Shown here one piece after another: positions 1 to 13,711 of a stretch of 64,000 nucleotides of DNA. The notes beneath the pieces were generated by a model. The model did no database searches, was not told the origin of the DNA, and saw only the letters and a list, made by a program, of their open reading frames with translations. The DNA comes from Trogon surrucura. Lineage: Eukaryota; Chordata; Aves; Trogoniformes; Trogonidae. The stretch spans positions 9,812,001-9,876,000 of the forward strand of contig CM036629.1 of NCBI GenBank assembly GCA_020746105.1, written 5' to 3'. The position numbers and the translations under genes are program-made. Positions within the stretch are counted from its first letter, which is position 1. Each line of letters starts with the position of its first letter.

Positions 1-3000
1 GAATGACTTGAAAAGAGTGGGTTGTGAATCTGGTTTTTGCTTAGGCAAGCAGTTGTAGCTGTAGAGAGTGCTGCTGGCTCTCATGACTAGAAAATTGAGG
101 AGTGCTTGTTCTGAATTTGCTAAACGTCAAATCTGTACTTCATGTGAGGAAACCCTCATTACAGTTTCCAATGGCGATTCAAGTCATTTGGATAAAAAGT
201 ATGCCTGCTGTGCTTTAGATTACAGTGGAGGAACTCTTCAATTTGGAAAGAGGTTTTAAATTCAAGACCTAAAACTCACTGCCTGTGATGCGTGTCTCAA
301 GATAATGAAACCAACCTTTTCCACACAAATGCTGTTTGAATAATTAGCAATTCAAAGTTGTGAAAGTTATTTCAGCTATAAAGTTTGTACAGTTGTCACA
401 TCAGGAATTTGTGAATAGTTAATGCAAAAATAATTTAGTATTATTTGATAGTGCTTAGCAAGTAGCCTAGGAAGAACCCATTTGTACAAAATTCTGAAAT
501 GGTATTTTGAAGAGTGACTGAAATGTTTAGGCTCTTTCAACTGTCGGAGATATTTCATGTCTGGTAGTTAGATGGTAAAAAAAAAGAGTAATACGGCAGC
601 TGTAACTGAAGTCCTTAAAGAAAAACATAAGCATTCTTTAGAACATAGGAAAAAAGGAATGAAGATAAGTGTTATAATGAATAGTACTTGTGCAAAATGA
701 CTCAGTAGAAACTAATCTGTGAGTTAAAGTATGAATGTCTTTTTTTTACTTGTAAACATTTTATTTTTCCATTTGAGCAATCTTAATAGAGTAACTGGCT
801 TTAGGAATTAGGCATGGAAATTCAGTATGACCTGAAAAGAAAGTAGTAACATTTTGTCCAGAATGTGAACTCTGTCCTGAGTAAATGACTGACAGCACTT
901 GCTGACACCCTAAAGAATTCTGACAGGGATATTAAATTCCTCTATGTCCTCTGCTTCCATGATGTCCAGTTGTTGTTGTTTCATTTGTTTTTTACCACTT
1001 GTTTTCTGCTTAACCCTGTTGTTTGCTGTGCTTTAATACACTTTTGTATTCTGTTCAGTATGACATTGATGATGTCTAACTACTTGGTTGCAATAGAGCA
1101 AAAAGGATGGAAATCAGTTCTTAACTAGCATTTACATTTATGATGCTGTTGTTGATGTGTATTTATACTCAGGTCTGGATTATGCATGAACTAACGTATG
1201 GAATAAAAGTGTCAACCGAACTGGTACAAAATTTATGTACTCCAATGCACGAGAATGGCCATGATGTTAAAGTGGTCACACTGTTTAGAGAATTCAGGTG
1301 TCAGTGAAATATTTCATTCGATAGAGTTCTTGCCTTAAGTATTAAAAAATAAGCTGATGTTGGAAAAAAAAAAAATTTTCATGTCACTGCAGCATTAGAA
1401 AAGTGCTTTTTCAGATTTCACAGATGACAGCTCAGGTTCTGTCAAATCAGGTTGGATTTTGTCAGTCCCACTCTGTTACGTAACAGGATATGAGTGATAA
1501 AAACTGACAGTGTGCTGCAAGTGGGAAATGAAATCTAAAATTTCCTTAAACCCAGAGTAGAGTGATTGCAGATTCTTATGGAGCATTTTGACACTCTTGA
1601 TGCAGAGAAGACTCTTAAACAGAAATAACTCTGCTGCTGTCATTGGAAGTGTTTTTTGGTTCTGTACATCAAGTACTACTCAAGACAAATAATTCTGCTC
1701 CAGTGGTGTTAATGAGAGAGTTTCTTTTTGCCTCTTTTTCATGTCTTTAAGGCAATCTTTTCAATAAACATTTTAGCTAGGGATAGATTTAAAACCAAAA
1801 CGAGCTGCTGTGGTTCTGTTTTGTATATGATGCAATTATATACCCTCTCAAGTGGGACGGCTTTTTCAAATGCTGTACCTGAGGATAATACTGGATATAG
1901 CATGTCTACCAGCAAGTCACTTCTGAAATTTGCTCTCATAGTTATTTTTTCTCTTCTTACTATTATGTGACCTTCTAACTCTTGTTAGTTTAGAATTTAA
2001 AAAAATAACAGCAACAACAACAAAAAAACCCAACAAACAAATCAATCTTTGCTTTGCACTTAGATATTTCTCCTAACATGCTTTTATTTTCTTAATGCTA
2101 CAATTTCATTTTCATTCCCATGGCATTTTGTGCTAACAAATCCAACCATAGAAGCAATGTAGTTGCTTATTTTACTCTTTGGCCTTTAATATCTCCGTTC
2201 TTTTTTTTGTTTCTGCATACATCCAATCAGCCATTCAGAGTCTATGGTATATATGTTGTTCAGTAAAGGCTTTTGATGCATTAGTGTTTTAATGTAAGAG
2301 AAACCTTTTAAATTTTTTACTTTTTTTTTTAACAGAACCACTCCTGTAGATATTGCACATACCTTAGAAAAAATACAATATTAAGGTTTGATGTAGACTT
2401 TTCATTGCACTTATTTATGAACAAAGTTTGTTCTAAAGCTGGCATATAGTGGACTAAACTCCGTGTCAGCCCAAGAAATTCTCACTTTGTGCAGCTGGTT
2501 TTCTAATCTGTGTTGGTCCATTGATATGAATTACCTAACCTGAATTATCCTACAAGGATATATAGATATATGCACATGTGTATGGATCACAGCACAGAGT
2601 GATTAACTGAAGCCTGTGCTGGAGGATGTGCTTTAGCAATTTATGCATTAAGATAGTAATGTCTCTGGCTGGTAGTGTTTTCCTGTTTCTGCAGGTTCTG
2701 CAGGTACATTGCCTTGGAGAAGCACTGTGTGTTCACATGCAACATGTTTTATAAAGAAATGCAGCTGCTGCCTAGCTTTGCTTTTCTTCCTATAACTTTT
2801 TATGTTATGCAATAAGAAAAAACTCTCTGGAAGAAGGAGTAAACAAGAAAATGTTTCATGACTTCAGCTTTGAATCTCCCGTTTATCTAACTGATGTAGC
2901 CTGGATATTTACTGATATAGCATACCCTGATAGATAAATTATCCTTATGTGCTTCTAGGTATCCCCAGCAATATATAGTAGTAAGTTTTATAGTGACAGC

Positions 3001-3175
3001 AAGCTAGTAACATAGTTTGTGGCAGGATTATACAGGGAAAGGTATCTGGGTTACAGAAATAAATTCTGCTTCCCCAGAATAGCTTGATGCTATTTCAGTC
3101 TTTAAATCATTTAACTGAAATAGTTCCTGTCTTGAATTGTTGACATTCTCCACATTCATGTCTTACTTGGTTTTT

Positions 3176-3193
3176 CTGTGTGTATATATATAT
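3176..3193. repeat. Short TG/TA simple repeat
   Basis: An 18-bp stretch of alternating TG and TA dinucleotides. It is an ordinary microsatellite seed, mentioned only for completeness. Confidence 0.5.
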
Positions 3194-6100
3194 GCCTCTC
3201 CCTCTGGCTATTTAGTTACAAACTAGGATACGACCAGTAAGTTGTAAGAAAAGCTTTGAAAATTAAGTAGTTCTGTAATTAGACTAATTTTTGTACCATG
3301 ATATATAGGTATGTCCTTTTTCTGTGGCCTAGCTCTATCCTCCTTTAGAAGAAGAAGAGATGTATATTCTCCTGGTTAAACTGCTTGGACAGGACAAGAA
3401 AATACAGCTGTGCTAATAAAGCCATGTCATTTTCCACTGGGTTTTTTCTTTTCGGTTTCCAATAGTCCTGTATGCCTTTTCTCCTATTGCTGATACTTAC
3501 TGACTCATTTACTGTGAATAGAGGCAAAACCATTTTGGAGGGGAATCTGAACAGCCCTTATCCTCTATAAACAAATGATGTTTGAACCATTTTTTCATTA
3601 CAGAATTAGGATTTCACATTTCCCTACTTCCTTCCTGATTAATTTATATTGTATATATCACTCTTCTGTTTCTATGTTTGTGGCTTAAAGTGTAGATCAG
3701 GGGGATTCTTCTTGTTCCAGGGAAGTTCTGATTTTGGACAGACTGCTGGTCATGCCTAGTAGAGAGGTTTGGTGCAGTTGGACAGCACGGATTTTGGATG
3801 GAAGCCTTTATGGAACAGGCTATGACCAAGGACCAGCTTTGTAATAGTGAATACCAAGAGAAACTAATTGTACCTTGAGTTTTGAGAACAGGAAGCAAAA
3901 AACCTTTTGAACTGAAGCTGCCATTTCTAGCTACCTTCCTAGTGCTAGGACTCAGAGGAAAAGTAAACTAGGTGCAGGATCTTTTTAGCTACTCGCCTTT
4001 CGTATTCTTTCTGTGGTGGATTGTGTGCTCTGGAGACGTGTACGTGCAGGGAGATGGAGGCTGGGGCACAGCAGGTGAACCGTACCAGTCCTGTTGCTCA
4101 TCCATTCAGTCTAATAATTAGAAAAGCTTGTTTGGCATCAAGAGTCACTTACCTTTCTATAAGTCTAATTTGTTTCTTAATTTAAAACGAGGCGTTCAGT
4201 CTTTTAAATAAACGCGCTGTGCTAGTCACTTAGCTCTACTAGCCAGTCTACTGTGGGCTCTCTAGTGTAGTATATGTTGACTGACTGTCCATCAAAGCAT
4301 CAAGGGAATGTTTTGTGGAATTCTTGCAAAGTGTCTGAGGGTAGAACATGCAGGTGATCAGTTTAAGTCATGCTAACTAGTCAACTGAGAAAAGTCAGAG
4401 AAACCTGAAACCACTAGTATAAAAAAATCAGTCATTTAATATAGTAAGAACAAAATGTAATTAAGATTTTAAGATTCACAATATATTACGTCCTTCATTT
4501 AAGTATTTCATTAGAACTTTGGGTTTGGCTGGTTACTGAATATAGGTCTTGAATTTCTGAGTTAAAAACGTTTTAAAATCATGAAAGAATTAGTAACACT
4601 CATGATAAAGGATCTTAGCATATCAGCTCTTCTCAGAGAAGTTAATAATGAATACCAAAACCAGAAGAGGAGGTTGCTGGTAGTTCAGAATAGATTATAG
4701 AAATAATTAGCACAGAAATCTCTTCAGGCAAACCTTGCAGCATTTATTTAATCTTTGTGAAAGTAGTGTCTGATGAGAAGGGAATCCGTTTCATTCTTTG
4801 CATTTATTCATGTTTTCTTACATTTTTGAGAAGGTTGAACTATATAGCTTGTTTCCTGTTCAGAAAAAGAAGGCATTAGATTTGCTTACACAATGATACA
4901 GAAAGCATAATGAACTGTTTAAAATGAGACCTAGTAGTACACATCAAGATAAATAAAAGCTAGCAAAGCTTGTAATAAAGTCTGTCTTAATTACTCAGGA
5001 AGAGTTCTCTTTTGAGATTTTGGTTATTCCTATTGCTTACTTCAGTATATCAAGTATTTCCAATGAGTCATATAGTCATATGAATCATAAAAGTCGCCCT
5101 CATGCTTCTGCTAAAGGTGATACATAATGTCTCCTCCCTGCCCCCCTTCCCCTGCCTCCATATTCTTTGTTTGATAAAATGTTCTAGCATGATTCCAAGT
5201 TTGTGTCTGGGAGTATCGTATTTTGGGATAACCACCAACAAGCAAAGCTGGATATATTTGGAAAGCATCTTCTGTAGTTGTCCGAAAAGCAAATATGCAT
5301 TCTCTGTTGCTTTTGTGGTTTTGGTGTGGTTTTGACCCCTTCAGAGAAGGCTAGTTTCTTTCTAAATTTTGTTGGTGTTGCAAAACAAACTATGTAACTG
5401 GAAAATATTTTTTTCCTGTAAATATTACTAATCTTTTCTCCTGCTTGTAGTCTTTCTTATCTAAAATGAAAAGGTAAAATATTGAATTTATTTTCTTCTC
5501 TTTTATAACCTTTGTTTTAGCAATGTTGCAATTGTGGGTGGATTTCCAACCAAAGAATTCAGTATTTCTAACAGGTCTGTTGTCACCATGACTTTTGTGA
5601 GAGGTTGTGATTTAAAATAATACTCATTGTAAAATTTCAGCTACTTAGTGCTGATCTAATGGTTGTATCCATGGAAACTGGTGGAGTAATGCCACACAGC
5701 TGCAGAATTGTTAGAATTACATCTTCTACAGTTTTATCTAGGTTTGCCGGTACAAAACTTCACAGGCTACTTTCCTGTCAGCAGGCTTGGGTATTTGAGA
5801 TTTTCTGGAAGATTATGTAAAAGATGTGGTAAATCTTATAAAATAATTCTGTCTTTCCTATCTCTCTATAGACTGTTATTTAACAAACTACATACTTGAG
5901 CCAACTGCCTCAACACGTAATGCTATAACCCTTTTAACAGCTGGATAGAGCAAGGTACAGAGAGAAGTGACTTGTGTCACAGGAGAAGTCAGTGGTGGCC
6001 CCAGGAAAAAAAAATGAGGTAACACTCAGGGAATTGTTCCCTGTTATTCATGTAGAAGCTGATGGAAACTTTAGCATTGGTATAGCAGAGAGCAGCATCA

Positions 6101-9100
6101 AGAAATTCAGGTGAATACATTTGAAAATCCTGTGCAAGAATATCACTTGCTGGCATGGTGCCAGTGTGCATTTTTAATAAAACTAGTTTGTAGTACTGTA
6201 GTAAAGCTCATGTATGGATTGTAACTTCATGCCAGTTTTCTAACACAAATTTGTCAAAGATGACACTTTAAAGTATTATCATGAACCGTGTATAGTGCAC
6301 TTCTGCTGCATTAAAGGGCAGTTCTTCCAGGAAGGTCTGTACCCTGCTGGTACTCAATACAGTCATGGCTTCATTCGTGAGTAATTCTGTGTTGCCAGTC
6401 TTACATGAACAATGTGCATAAGGGCTTCTGCAGAGGAAATACATGAAATAGAGCTGTCTCTACTGCATCAACAGCAACCTTTTTCTATCCCAGAACACAC
6501 AGATTCTGAGCGCTAAACTTTGGAATGTTTGTATTGATTTTTATTTGACTCTGACTCATCAAAACTACTGTTGTTCTCAGTGGAAGTTTTGAATATTTAA
6601 GTGTGTTGTGTCTTGAAATTTTACTTTGAAAGTGATTTATCAGCGACATAGTATGAAGCAGCTTCCTTATATATAAGGCTGTATTCCTAGAAATACACTG
6701 ATTTTTCATGTGCAGAAGGCACATAGAATTTAAGATGGGTTTCAGTAATAGGAAATGCAATGCTAAGTAGATTATTTTAATAATTTAATACTTGCATTCC
6801 CTTCCAAAAGCATCACCAAAGAAGCTAAAATAACACACTTACTACTAATTTATTTTTTTTATTCCCACTTCTGAGAATTTGCTTCATTTATCATTGATAC
6901 AAAAATGTCTAGTGTGGTGACAAGCAAAAACATCAGTTGTGCTGACATTGCCAGTGTTGGGGAATAAGCACTATAAACCGAAGTAAATCTGGAGTAGAAC
7001 ATTGAGCAACCTGATGAACATCATCAAATTAAAAATAAATTTGTAAAAATACAATTCGAGTCCTTAATGTATATAGACTACTTATACAGTCAAATGTAAT
7101 AGTATCTCTACTTGTTATAGTAATACAATGTAACCTACAGATAAGAAAGCACTATGGAAGCCGTTAAGTCACAGAGAAGATGAGTACTTACCTTGGGAAA
7201 ATTCAGGTAATTCAGTACTTTCACATGCCAACCATATCTCTAATTTAATTTTTCCAACAAGTTTTTATGAGGGGAGTTAGGCTATGAGAAGCTTTAACAG
7301 CTATCTGCTCTGTGTTTTTAAATCTTCACAAACAAATAATGCATAATTTGTCTTCTTGAATGATCACTGTGATGCTGGAATAAAGAGTGTATGTACCCAA
7401 ACTCAAACATTTATTGTAGAGCCTTCACAGGTAGAACTAAAGGTTTGTCTCGTCCTCTTGAAATGTGATGATTTTTAGAACAGTTTTGTAACAGCTGTGG
7501 TTTCATGAGTTTTGTGATGAGACCTTTGAGATGAAAATCACTAGTTTTACTAAGTCCTCTATTTTGTCTGTCTCTGGAATACAAAGAGACAATTGTTCTG
7601 TCAGTGATTCACTGACTTTTTGCCAGGAAACCTTCATTCTGTCTGCCCAGTGTGAGTCCTCATTACCGATATTTTGTACGGCTCTTGTTAAGTTTAATGT
7701 GGTTCTTGGATGTGGCTCTGGGAATCTCAATAAATCCCATGGAACTTGTACTGTGCTATAATTTTTCCATCAGAAGCTATAGTACTGATAGCAAAAGGAA
7801 TGGCATAAGGCTTAAGTCTTTTTATAAAATAAAAACCTTTAAATTTAGTAAGCTTGTAAAAAACCAAAAAGACAAAAGACTGTGGAGATAAAAGGCCATT
7901 TGTTCCCAGAAGCACACAGGTCATTTGTCCTAGAAGTATTACGATAAAAAGATAGGTCTGTCTTATCTTCCAGGCTCCAACATTAGAAGATTTTTATATT
8001 ATATTTGAGATGTTGCTGATACCCATTTAAGCCTTTGTCACTGAAAGACCTCCAGTGCAGTTCTGCTGGCTGGTAACAGTGGTGGGAGAATAAATGATGA
8101 TGAGGTGAGACTGTTCATTGATGTTTTTACCATCATACATTCTAGATGTGGTCCGAGATAGTAAGCAAGCCAGGAAGCGGTTTTTAAAATTGGTTTTCCT
8201 GTGCCTGGTGCTTGCAGGGATTGCAGCAGTCCCACTCAGCCACATGACAGTGTACCCTTCTTGTGTTCTTTGCCTGGCTCTCTCCCATCTCTTGTCACTG
8301 GTTATACACACACCCTTTGAGAAGGGGGAATCACCATGAGTAAGATAAAAACACAGCTAAGTACTTAATCATTCCACTTGTATTTAACCCTCTGAGGTCC
8401 CTAGTACTGAGAAGAAATTTGTGTTAACATTTCTTTCTAGTTTGTTTTTATTACTTAACATAGATTGTAAAGACTGTAGATTAAGAGAATGTGCTAAAAG
8501 CTCTAAACATATTGTTAATGTTTCCTTTATAAATTTTGCAGCATGCTTTATCTTCAGGAAATGCCAGTTCAGCTGGGTAGTGTACCTAACAAACTATCAC
8601 TGGAACACAGAAAATTGTTGGGTTTGTTTGCCTCTGAGTCAGATTAGTCATCTCTTGTAAGAGTCCAAAGTGCAGCTGGATGAGTCACCCCCGAGCAACA
8701 AAAGTAATTTGAGATTCTACTGGCACAGCTGACTGACAGCCCTGTTGCAGAGACTGCTTAGTGATACAGAGCCTTCAATATGCAAACCAAAAGCTTTCAG
8801 TTTCACTAATGTGAAAGTCGCATAAGAAACAGTTCCTACATATTTTATTATTTTTCCCTACGTGTGTGTCACTCTTTCCTTCTGTTTGGCATCAGCTTCA
8901 TCACTAAAACCACTGGCTAGTGGCATTCTGAAAGGGCTTTATAAGCTTCATGCCACTTGTCCATTTGGATCAGGCCTAGGTGAACTCAATCCTTACTGTC
9001 TGGTACTAGCAGGAAACATTATTCTAAGTAGTGATGCCGTGATCTCTTTTTTTCCTTAGAGAATTGTTATTTTACGAAATAAGAGACTTAATTGCCACTT

Positions 9101-9982
9101 TTTTTTCAGATTGGGTAAAAAATTATCCTGTATGTATTTGGGTGAAGACAAAAGAAGTTGTTTTGTCCCTTTTACAGAAAGTTTATATAAGGAACTCCTC
9201 TTACAAACATTTTTAGGAGAGTCTTTCTGATTCAGGAAAGACTCACCATGAGTACCTATATCTGGTGTTTTCTGCATTTGTTTTTGTTCCAGCTTTTGCT
9301 AATGTGCAAAAGAAAAAGCATTCTGACATGGAAAAAAACCCTTTAATTTTTATTTCCTTAATGTCACAGTGCTATATAGGTAAATGAAAAGGATACAACT
9401 TCCTTTTTCCAATCCCACAGAACAAACATGGAGAAAAACACAAGACCACAACACCAAGTGGAAATCTTTTATGTTCTCTAGTTAAAGACCCCAGCTGTAT
9501 TTCCTGCTTTCTCCCCTTTGAGTGCGAAAGGAACAGAAGTATGTATGAGCAGTGTATATAATCCAGCACATTTCCCTTGGGCTCTCAGCAGTGTTTCACA
9601 ACTCAGTTGCACTTTGTGTTTATGGCACTTTGTGTTTTGCTTATTTAATTTTCTTTTCCCGTGATGCAAGGCTGACTTCATTAGTTTAAAATACTGTCAC
9701 ACTTATGGAGAAGAGAATATGTTTGGCAGGGGTTTTGTGGATCATAATTATTGAAAAATCCTATCAAGTAATTTTCTTGATTGATTTTGGGTTGAGATAC
9801 ACAACCTTCACTGGAATTAACTGCACCACTGTATTTTCTTAATTTAAATGTTAGGCATTTTACTGTCTCACCACTCCCAATTCTTTTGGTATGTATATTT
9901 TTTCCTCTAACAAATTAGCACACAAAAATGCTTTTAGGTATATACTTTGACTCTATTGACTTTTTTCAGTAAATATGTCTTC

Positions 9983-10010
9983 CAGTGGTATTACTAGTGT
10001 AATACCACTG
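9983..10010. repeat. Perfect 11-bp inverted repeat with 6-nt loop
   Basis: The arms 9983-9993 and 10000-10010 are exact reverse complements around the loop CTAGTG. A second complementary pair, TTTTCAG (about 9963-9969) and CTGAAAA (about 10014-10020), lies outside it but with very unequal spacers (13 and 3 nt). It could be the remnant of a small hairpin transposable element. It does not look like a regular microRNA precursor because of the asymmetry. Confidence 0.55.
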
Positions 10011-12714
10011 TAGCTGAAAAGCATTTTATAAGTCTTAAAAATGCTCTTGGTCAAGCAGGTAGACTTTCTTGAAAACTGTATGAGTTACATCAATATAAAA
10101 TGATACTGATCATGAACAACTATTTCTTGAAGAATTTTCATGGCATGAACCCCACGTGTAAGGTGTAAGAAAGTATCTTAAATAGCAGTGAAAACAAAAA
10201 AAATAAGACCTAAATTACAAAAGCAGAATGGTAGCTATCTATCCAGTGATGTTATCATCCTGATCCTATGACAAAGCATAACTGAGAAGAGGCCGCAGCC
10301 ATCAGCGTTTCGATAGCATCACACAACATGCTCCAGGATTGATCAGCAAAAGCCCTTCCAGATTAGGATCTCTTACGACATTTTCTGCTGTGGTGGATTA
10401 GCGAATAATGGAAGAGGATTTCTCAGAGATTGATTTATTATTAATCTTGTTCTCTACTTCTTTTCTGTATCAGTTGTACAAACTGATATGTACCCAAAAT
10501 AAGACTGAAAATTTCTATGGAGGAAAGCAACAAAGCTAACAGAAAAAAAATCCCAAGAAAGTCAGCTTTGAACTGCATCCACCTTCTGATGTCTCTGGAG
10601 TACAGCAGTTTGAAGTGTCTGATGTCCTGTGAACATAACACCTATTACCTGTCACAGTAATCCACATTGTGGAGACAATGGTTTTGGCAAAATTGAAGGC
10701 GATTGAGTTTGGTGTTGGAGAGAGGAGTGGGTTATGTGTATTTACATCAGGAATAGCCACTGCAAGCTGGTATTTCTTCTCTTTCTAATAGCAGAGGAAA
10801 ATGTTTGTTGGTTTTTGTTTTTTGCTGTTGTTTTTTATTTTTACCCCTGTGGTTTGCCTACCTGAATTAATTTGATCTTATTCTCAAGAGTATCTGACAA
10901 AGGAATCTGGAAAAAATGCTGTTTAAAAACCAACCTGCTTCTACTCAGTAGCTTTACTTCAAATTGTTTTAACTATTGTTTTCCCATTGTTTTAATGCTT
11001 CCTACTTCCCGTGGTAAGGAGAACAGTTTTTCAAGTTTTGGGGTGCTGTGCAAGTGCATAATAAAGGGAACTGAATGGTGTGAACCAATATTAAACCCTT
11101 TGGGATTTATTTCTTTAACAGCTGCAGTAAATCTATTGCCAGTAGCTCTCCTAAGTATACAGGAGACTGTATTGATCATTGAACCTCCAGGTGTTAATTT
11201 GCAACCCTATATGTATGTCTTTCCTTGTCATCTTGAGGCAGAATGTTTTCAAAGAAACCAGGAACAAGGTTGCTAAACATCATCCACACATTACTTACCA
11301 TTTATTTTCTGCGACCCTCTTTCTTCTCACCAAGGTTTCTCTTTCCTCTGTGATTTCTAACATTTTATCATGTAGGAAAAATGTTTAGTAGAAATTTTAG
11401 TTTCTTTTCCAATTGTCTTGTCTTTTAAAGGTATAATTTAGTAGGCGTGCTATGTGAGCCATTTGTATCCTGCTCCTTGTCCCTGCTTCAGGAAGAGAAA
11501 AGGGAAAACCAATGGTATTGCCCTTCCAGACCCTTTTTCAGAGAATGCAGACTCTGCTTGAGTTTGCTATCTTGATCTTCTAATCTAGGTACTTATCCTT
11601 ATTTTGTAGAAGTTGAAAAACTGTTGCAATGACAATTTCATGCACCGTGTGTTCAAGGCTAGAAAGAATAATAAAAACAGTTTGCATGGATGTTCATTCC
11701 AAGTTTATATAAGAAAATACGGTGCCTGTGGCGGTTTTCATTCCCATTAAGTTACACAGCTGGGGCCAAGACCAGCAGACGTGATGCTTACTAGCAACTG
11801 GAGGTACTAAAGGAGCAAGAGCAGAAGAGGAGCATTAAGAAGTGGTAAGTGATATAGAAAAAATCAAAATTGCTATCCTGCTATTTGAAGAATTATTGTG
11901 CAGTTACATTTTAAATCACAAATAACTGCAAAACCAAACAACAGTGCTATTGTCTAGCACAATGCCCGTCCTCCTGAAGTAAGCCATCAATTTTGTACTT
12001 AAAGATTGCTTCCTTTCAATAGGATTTACAGTTTGTGGACAAGAGTTAGTCCTGTGTTTGTATGGCAAGAGATAAATCAAATTTAAAGAGTATTTTAAAA
12101 AACACTATAAATAGGCATGCTTGCTACTGATGCAATCACTGATGCATGACCAGTTGCAGATCTGCAAGCAATACTTTTAAAAAAAAACAACCCACCGAAA
12201 AAGGCAAGTGGAATTAATTGCAGTCAGTAAGTCCTAAGGCACTAATGAAGTAAAAAAATTTGAGGATATGTTTGATTGCTGTTTAAATGAGAGCCTCATT
12301 CAGTATTTAGAACTGCTACCAACCGAGTCTGCCTTCTTGCTGAATTACAGCAAGATTTCTGTCATTTTTAGGGAAGTTCTGCAAATCAGGGATGTAGGAA
12401 GCACAGCCTAAGTGTGTTCAAATAAACACCCCTCTTCTACACAGATTCATTCCATTGATTTTCCTGTTAGTTGTGCCCTCTAAGTAAGGTAAACTACCTG
12501 CCTTTAATATTAATATGGCAACAATTCACTGACAGTTGAGTTGTAGCTGGTCACTATTAATTTAAGTATCAAAATGTTCAAGGACCAGTTCTAGCTTTAG
12601 TGTACTTTGTGCTGCTAAGAGAGGCACGCAATGGTCCTTTCAAGGTGACTCCCGTAGCACATTACAGGTGGTTGCTAAAGTAAACAGGAGTTTTGACATG
12701 GTACTTCAAGTATT

Positions 12715-12720
12715 TTTATT
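12715..12720 (-). promoter_or_regulatory. PHKB: Polyadenylation signal AATAAA, distal
   Basis: Canonical AATAAA on the minus strand (TTTATT on plus), about 855 nt after the PHKB stop. The minus-strand sequence just downstream contains a T-rich patch (CTGTTTACTTTAG). Likely end of the main PHKB transcript. Confidence 0.55.
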
Positions 12721-12749
12721 GACTTTTTTTTTTTTAGAAGCATTTACAT

Positions 12750-12755
12750 TTTATT
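12750..12755 (-). promoter_or_regulatory. PHKB: Polyadenylation signal AATAAA, proximal
   Basis: A second canonical AATAAA on the minus strand, 35 nt upstream of the distal one. On the minus strand a genomic A-run (12735-12724) lies between the two signals. Either or both could be used. Confidence 0.5.
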
Positions 12756-13573
12756 ATTTTCACCAAAATAAAGCCTATAGCATACAGTGTTTTCACACAT
12801 TTAGGAGATAAATAAGGGTGTTTTGACTTCTTTAATGCATTGATGGCTTACATAATACAAAGTTTTTTCCTAATTGATGTCAATTTCAAATACAGGTTGC
12901 TTGCCCCTTTTTTTAAACAAACTTTTACCTTGTTACCATACATTTCCCTTTTTTACTTAGAGATGATTAAACAGCAGTGAGGAATCTGCAGTCATAGGAT
13001 GAAACCTGTATATAAAGTTATCAACTAGTAAATTAAAAAAACAACAACTCTCAATGTACACTGTCAGTTGAATTGATACAGAAAACTTTAAAGAATCAGA
13101 GCTATTCAACCTTCACCTCCAATCTGTGTGTAGAATAATAAAAAATAATCCAATTTTCTTATTTCCACACTGACTGGTATGCATGTTAATTGCGTTATTT
13201 TCTGAATTTCATTTAGAATTCACAATACATTGTTTGTAGTTACAAATAAGGAGGTATAAAGACAAAATCTTACACTGCAGTTCTCTTGCAGTTAGCAACT
13301 ATGTTAAATGCATAATTTAAGATCATAAATACAATCACATTCAACTTAAATATCATACGACTAGATTCATGTGCTCAGTCTCATGCTGCATAGTTGAAAA
13401 AGGAAAAAATCTAGGTGGCACTTGGTATCTTTAATGGCACTTCTTTCAGCAAAGGACAGTACGCATTTGTATTACTAGCCAGGGTCACTCTTCAAAACAG
13501 TATTTAATATATGCGTGAAAAATAAAATTAGAACACTAAATAAAGCAACCATTCCTATGTTGTGTTCCAAGCT

Positions 13574-13711
13574 TTAGCTAATGGTACAAGGATCATCATG
13601 GTTTGGTTTCATTTCCCCTTCGAGCAGTAAAGTGATGACAGCCTTACTCAAGTAGCTGCACGTGCCCTTTTTTCCGGTTGGGTGCGTGTTGTAGAATGCA
13701 GTCATGTCACC
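13574..13711 (-). CDS. PHKB: PHKB window exon 26 (last coding exon, CAAX box)
   Basis: 138 bases, phase 0. Encodes residues 878-922 of the partial protein and the TAA stop. Starts after a CAG acceptor with [11 protein letters not shown], matching mammalian DDMTSFYNTPP, and ends DDPCTIS. The C-terminal Cys-Thr-Ile-Ser is a CAAX prenylation box; the mammalian beta subunit ends CLIS and is farnesylated. The terminal Ser at X favours farnesylation. Confidence 0.97.
   Translation of the reverse strand, partial: GDMTAFYNTHPTGKKGTCSYLSKAVITLLLEGEMKPNHDDPCTIS

Larger units (their letters stand above)
1..12690. other. Gene-poor region beyond the 3' end of PHKB
   Basis: I see no exon, RNA gene or recognisable full transposon in these 12.7 kb on either strand. 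Short open frames exist, the longest 134 codons at 10872-11276 on the plus strand, but none has a recognised domain, a convincing splice context or a known relative. Visible local structure is limited to A/T homopolymer runs, a short TA repeat near 3179 and an 11-bp perfect hairpin at 9983-10010. In mammals the downstream neighbourhood of PHKB leads toward ABCC12, but no ABC-transporter exon could be read here. A lncRNA cannot be excluded from sequence alone. Confidence 0.6.
12690..13573 (-). other. PHKB: PHKB 3' untranslated region (predicted extent)
   Basis: Begins directly after the PHKB stop codon (13574-13576, minus strand) and is predicted to run about 880 nt to a cleavage point just past the AATAAA at 12720-12715. 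The stretch contains no coding exon on either strand. Its end is inferred from signal position only; no transcript evidence is available here. Confidence 0.55.

Noticed and set aside
1728-1970. 80-codon frame with overlapping antisense frame and weak hairpin around 1843-1881
   Set aside because: The inverted repeat is imperfect with a gap, and the frames share a similar string only because of it; no coding evidence.
9963-10020. MicroRNA precursor
   Set aside because: The outer and inner stems are separated by 13 nt on one side and 3 nt on the other, unlike a regular precursor.
1-12690. Exons of a downstream neighbour such as ABCC12
   Set aside because: No ABC signature, Walker motif or other recognisable exon could be read on either strand.
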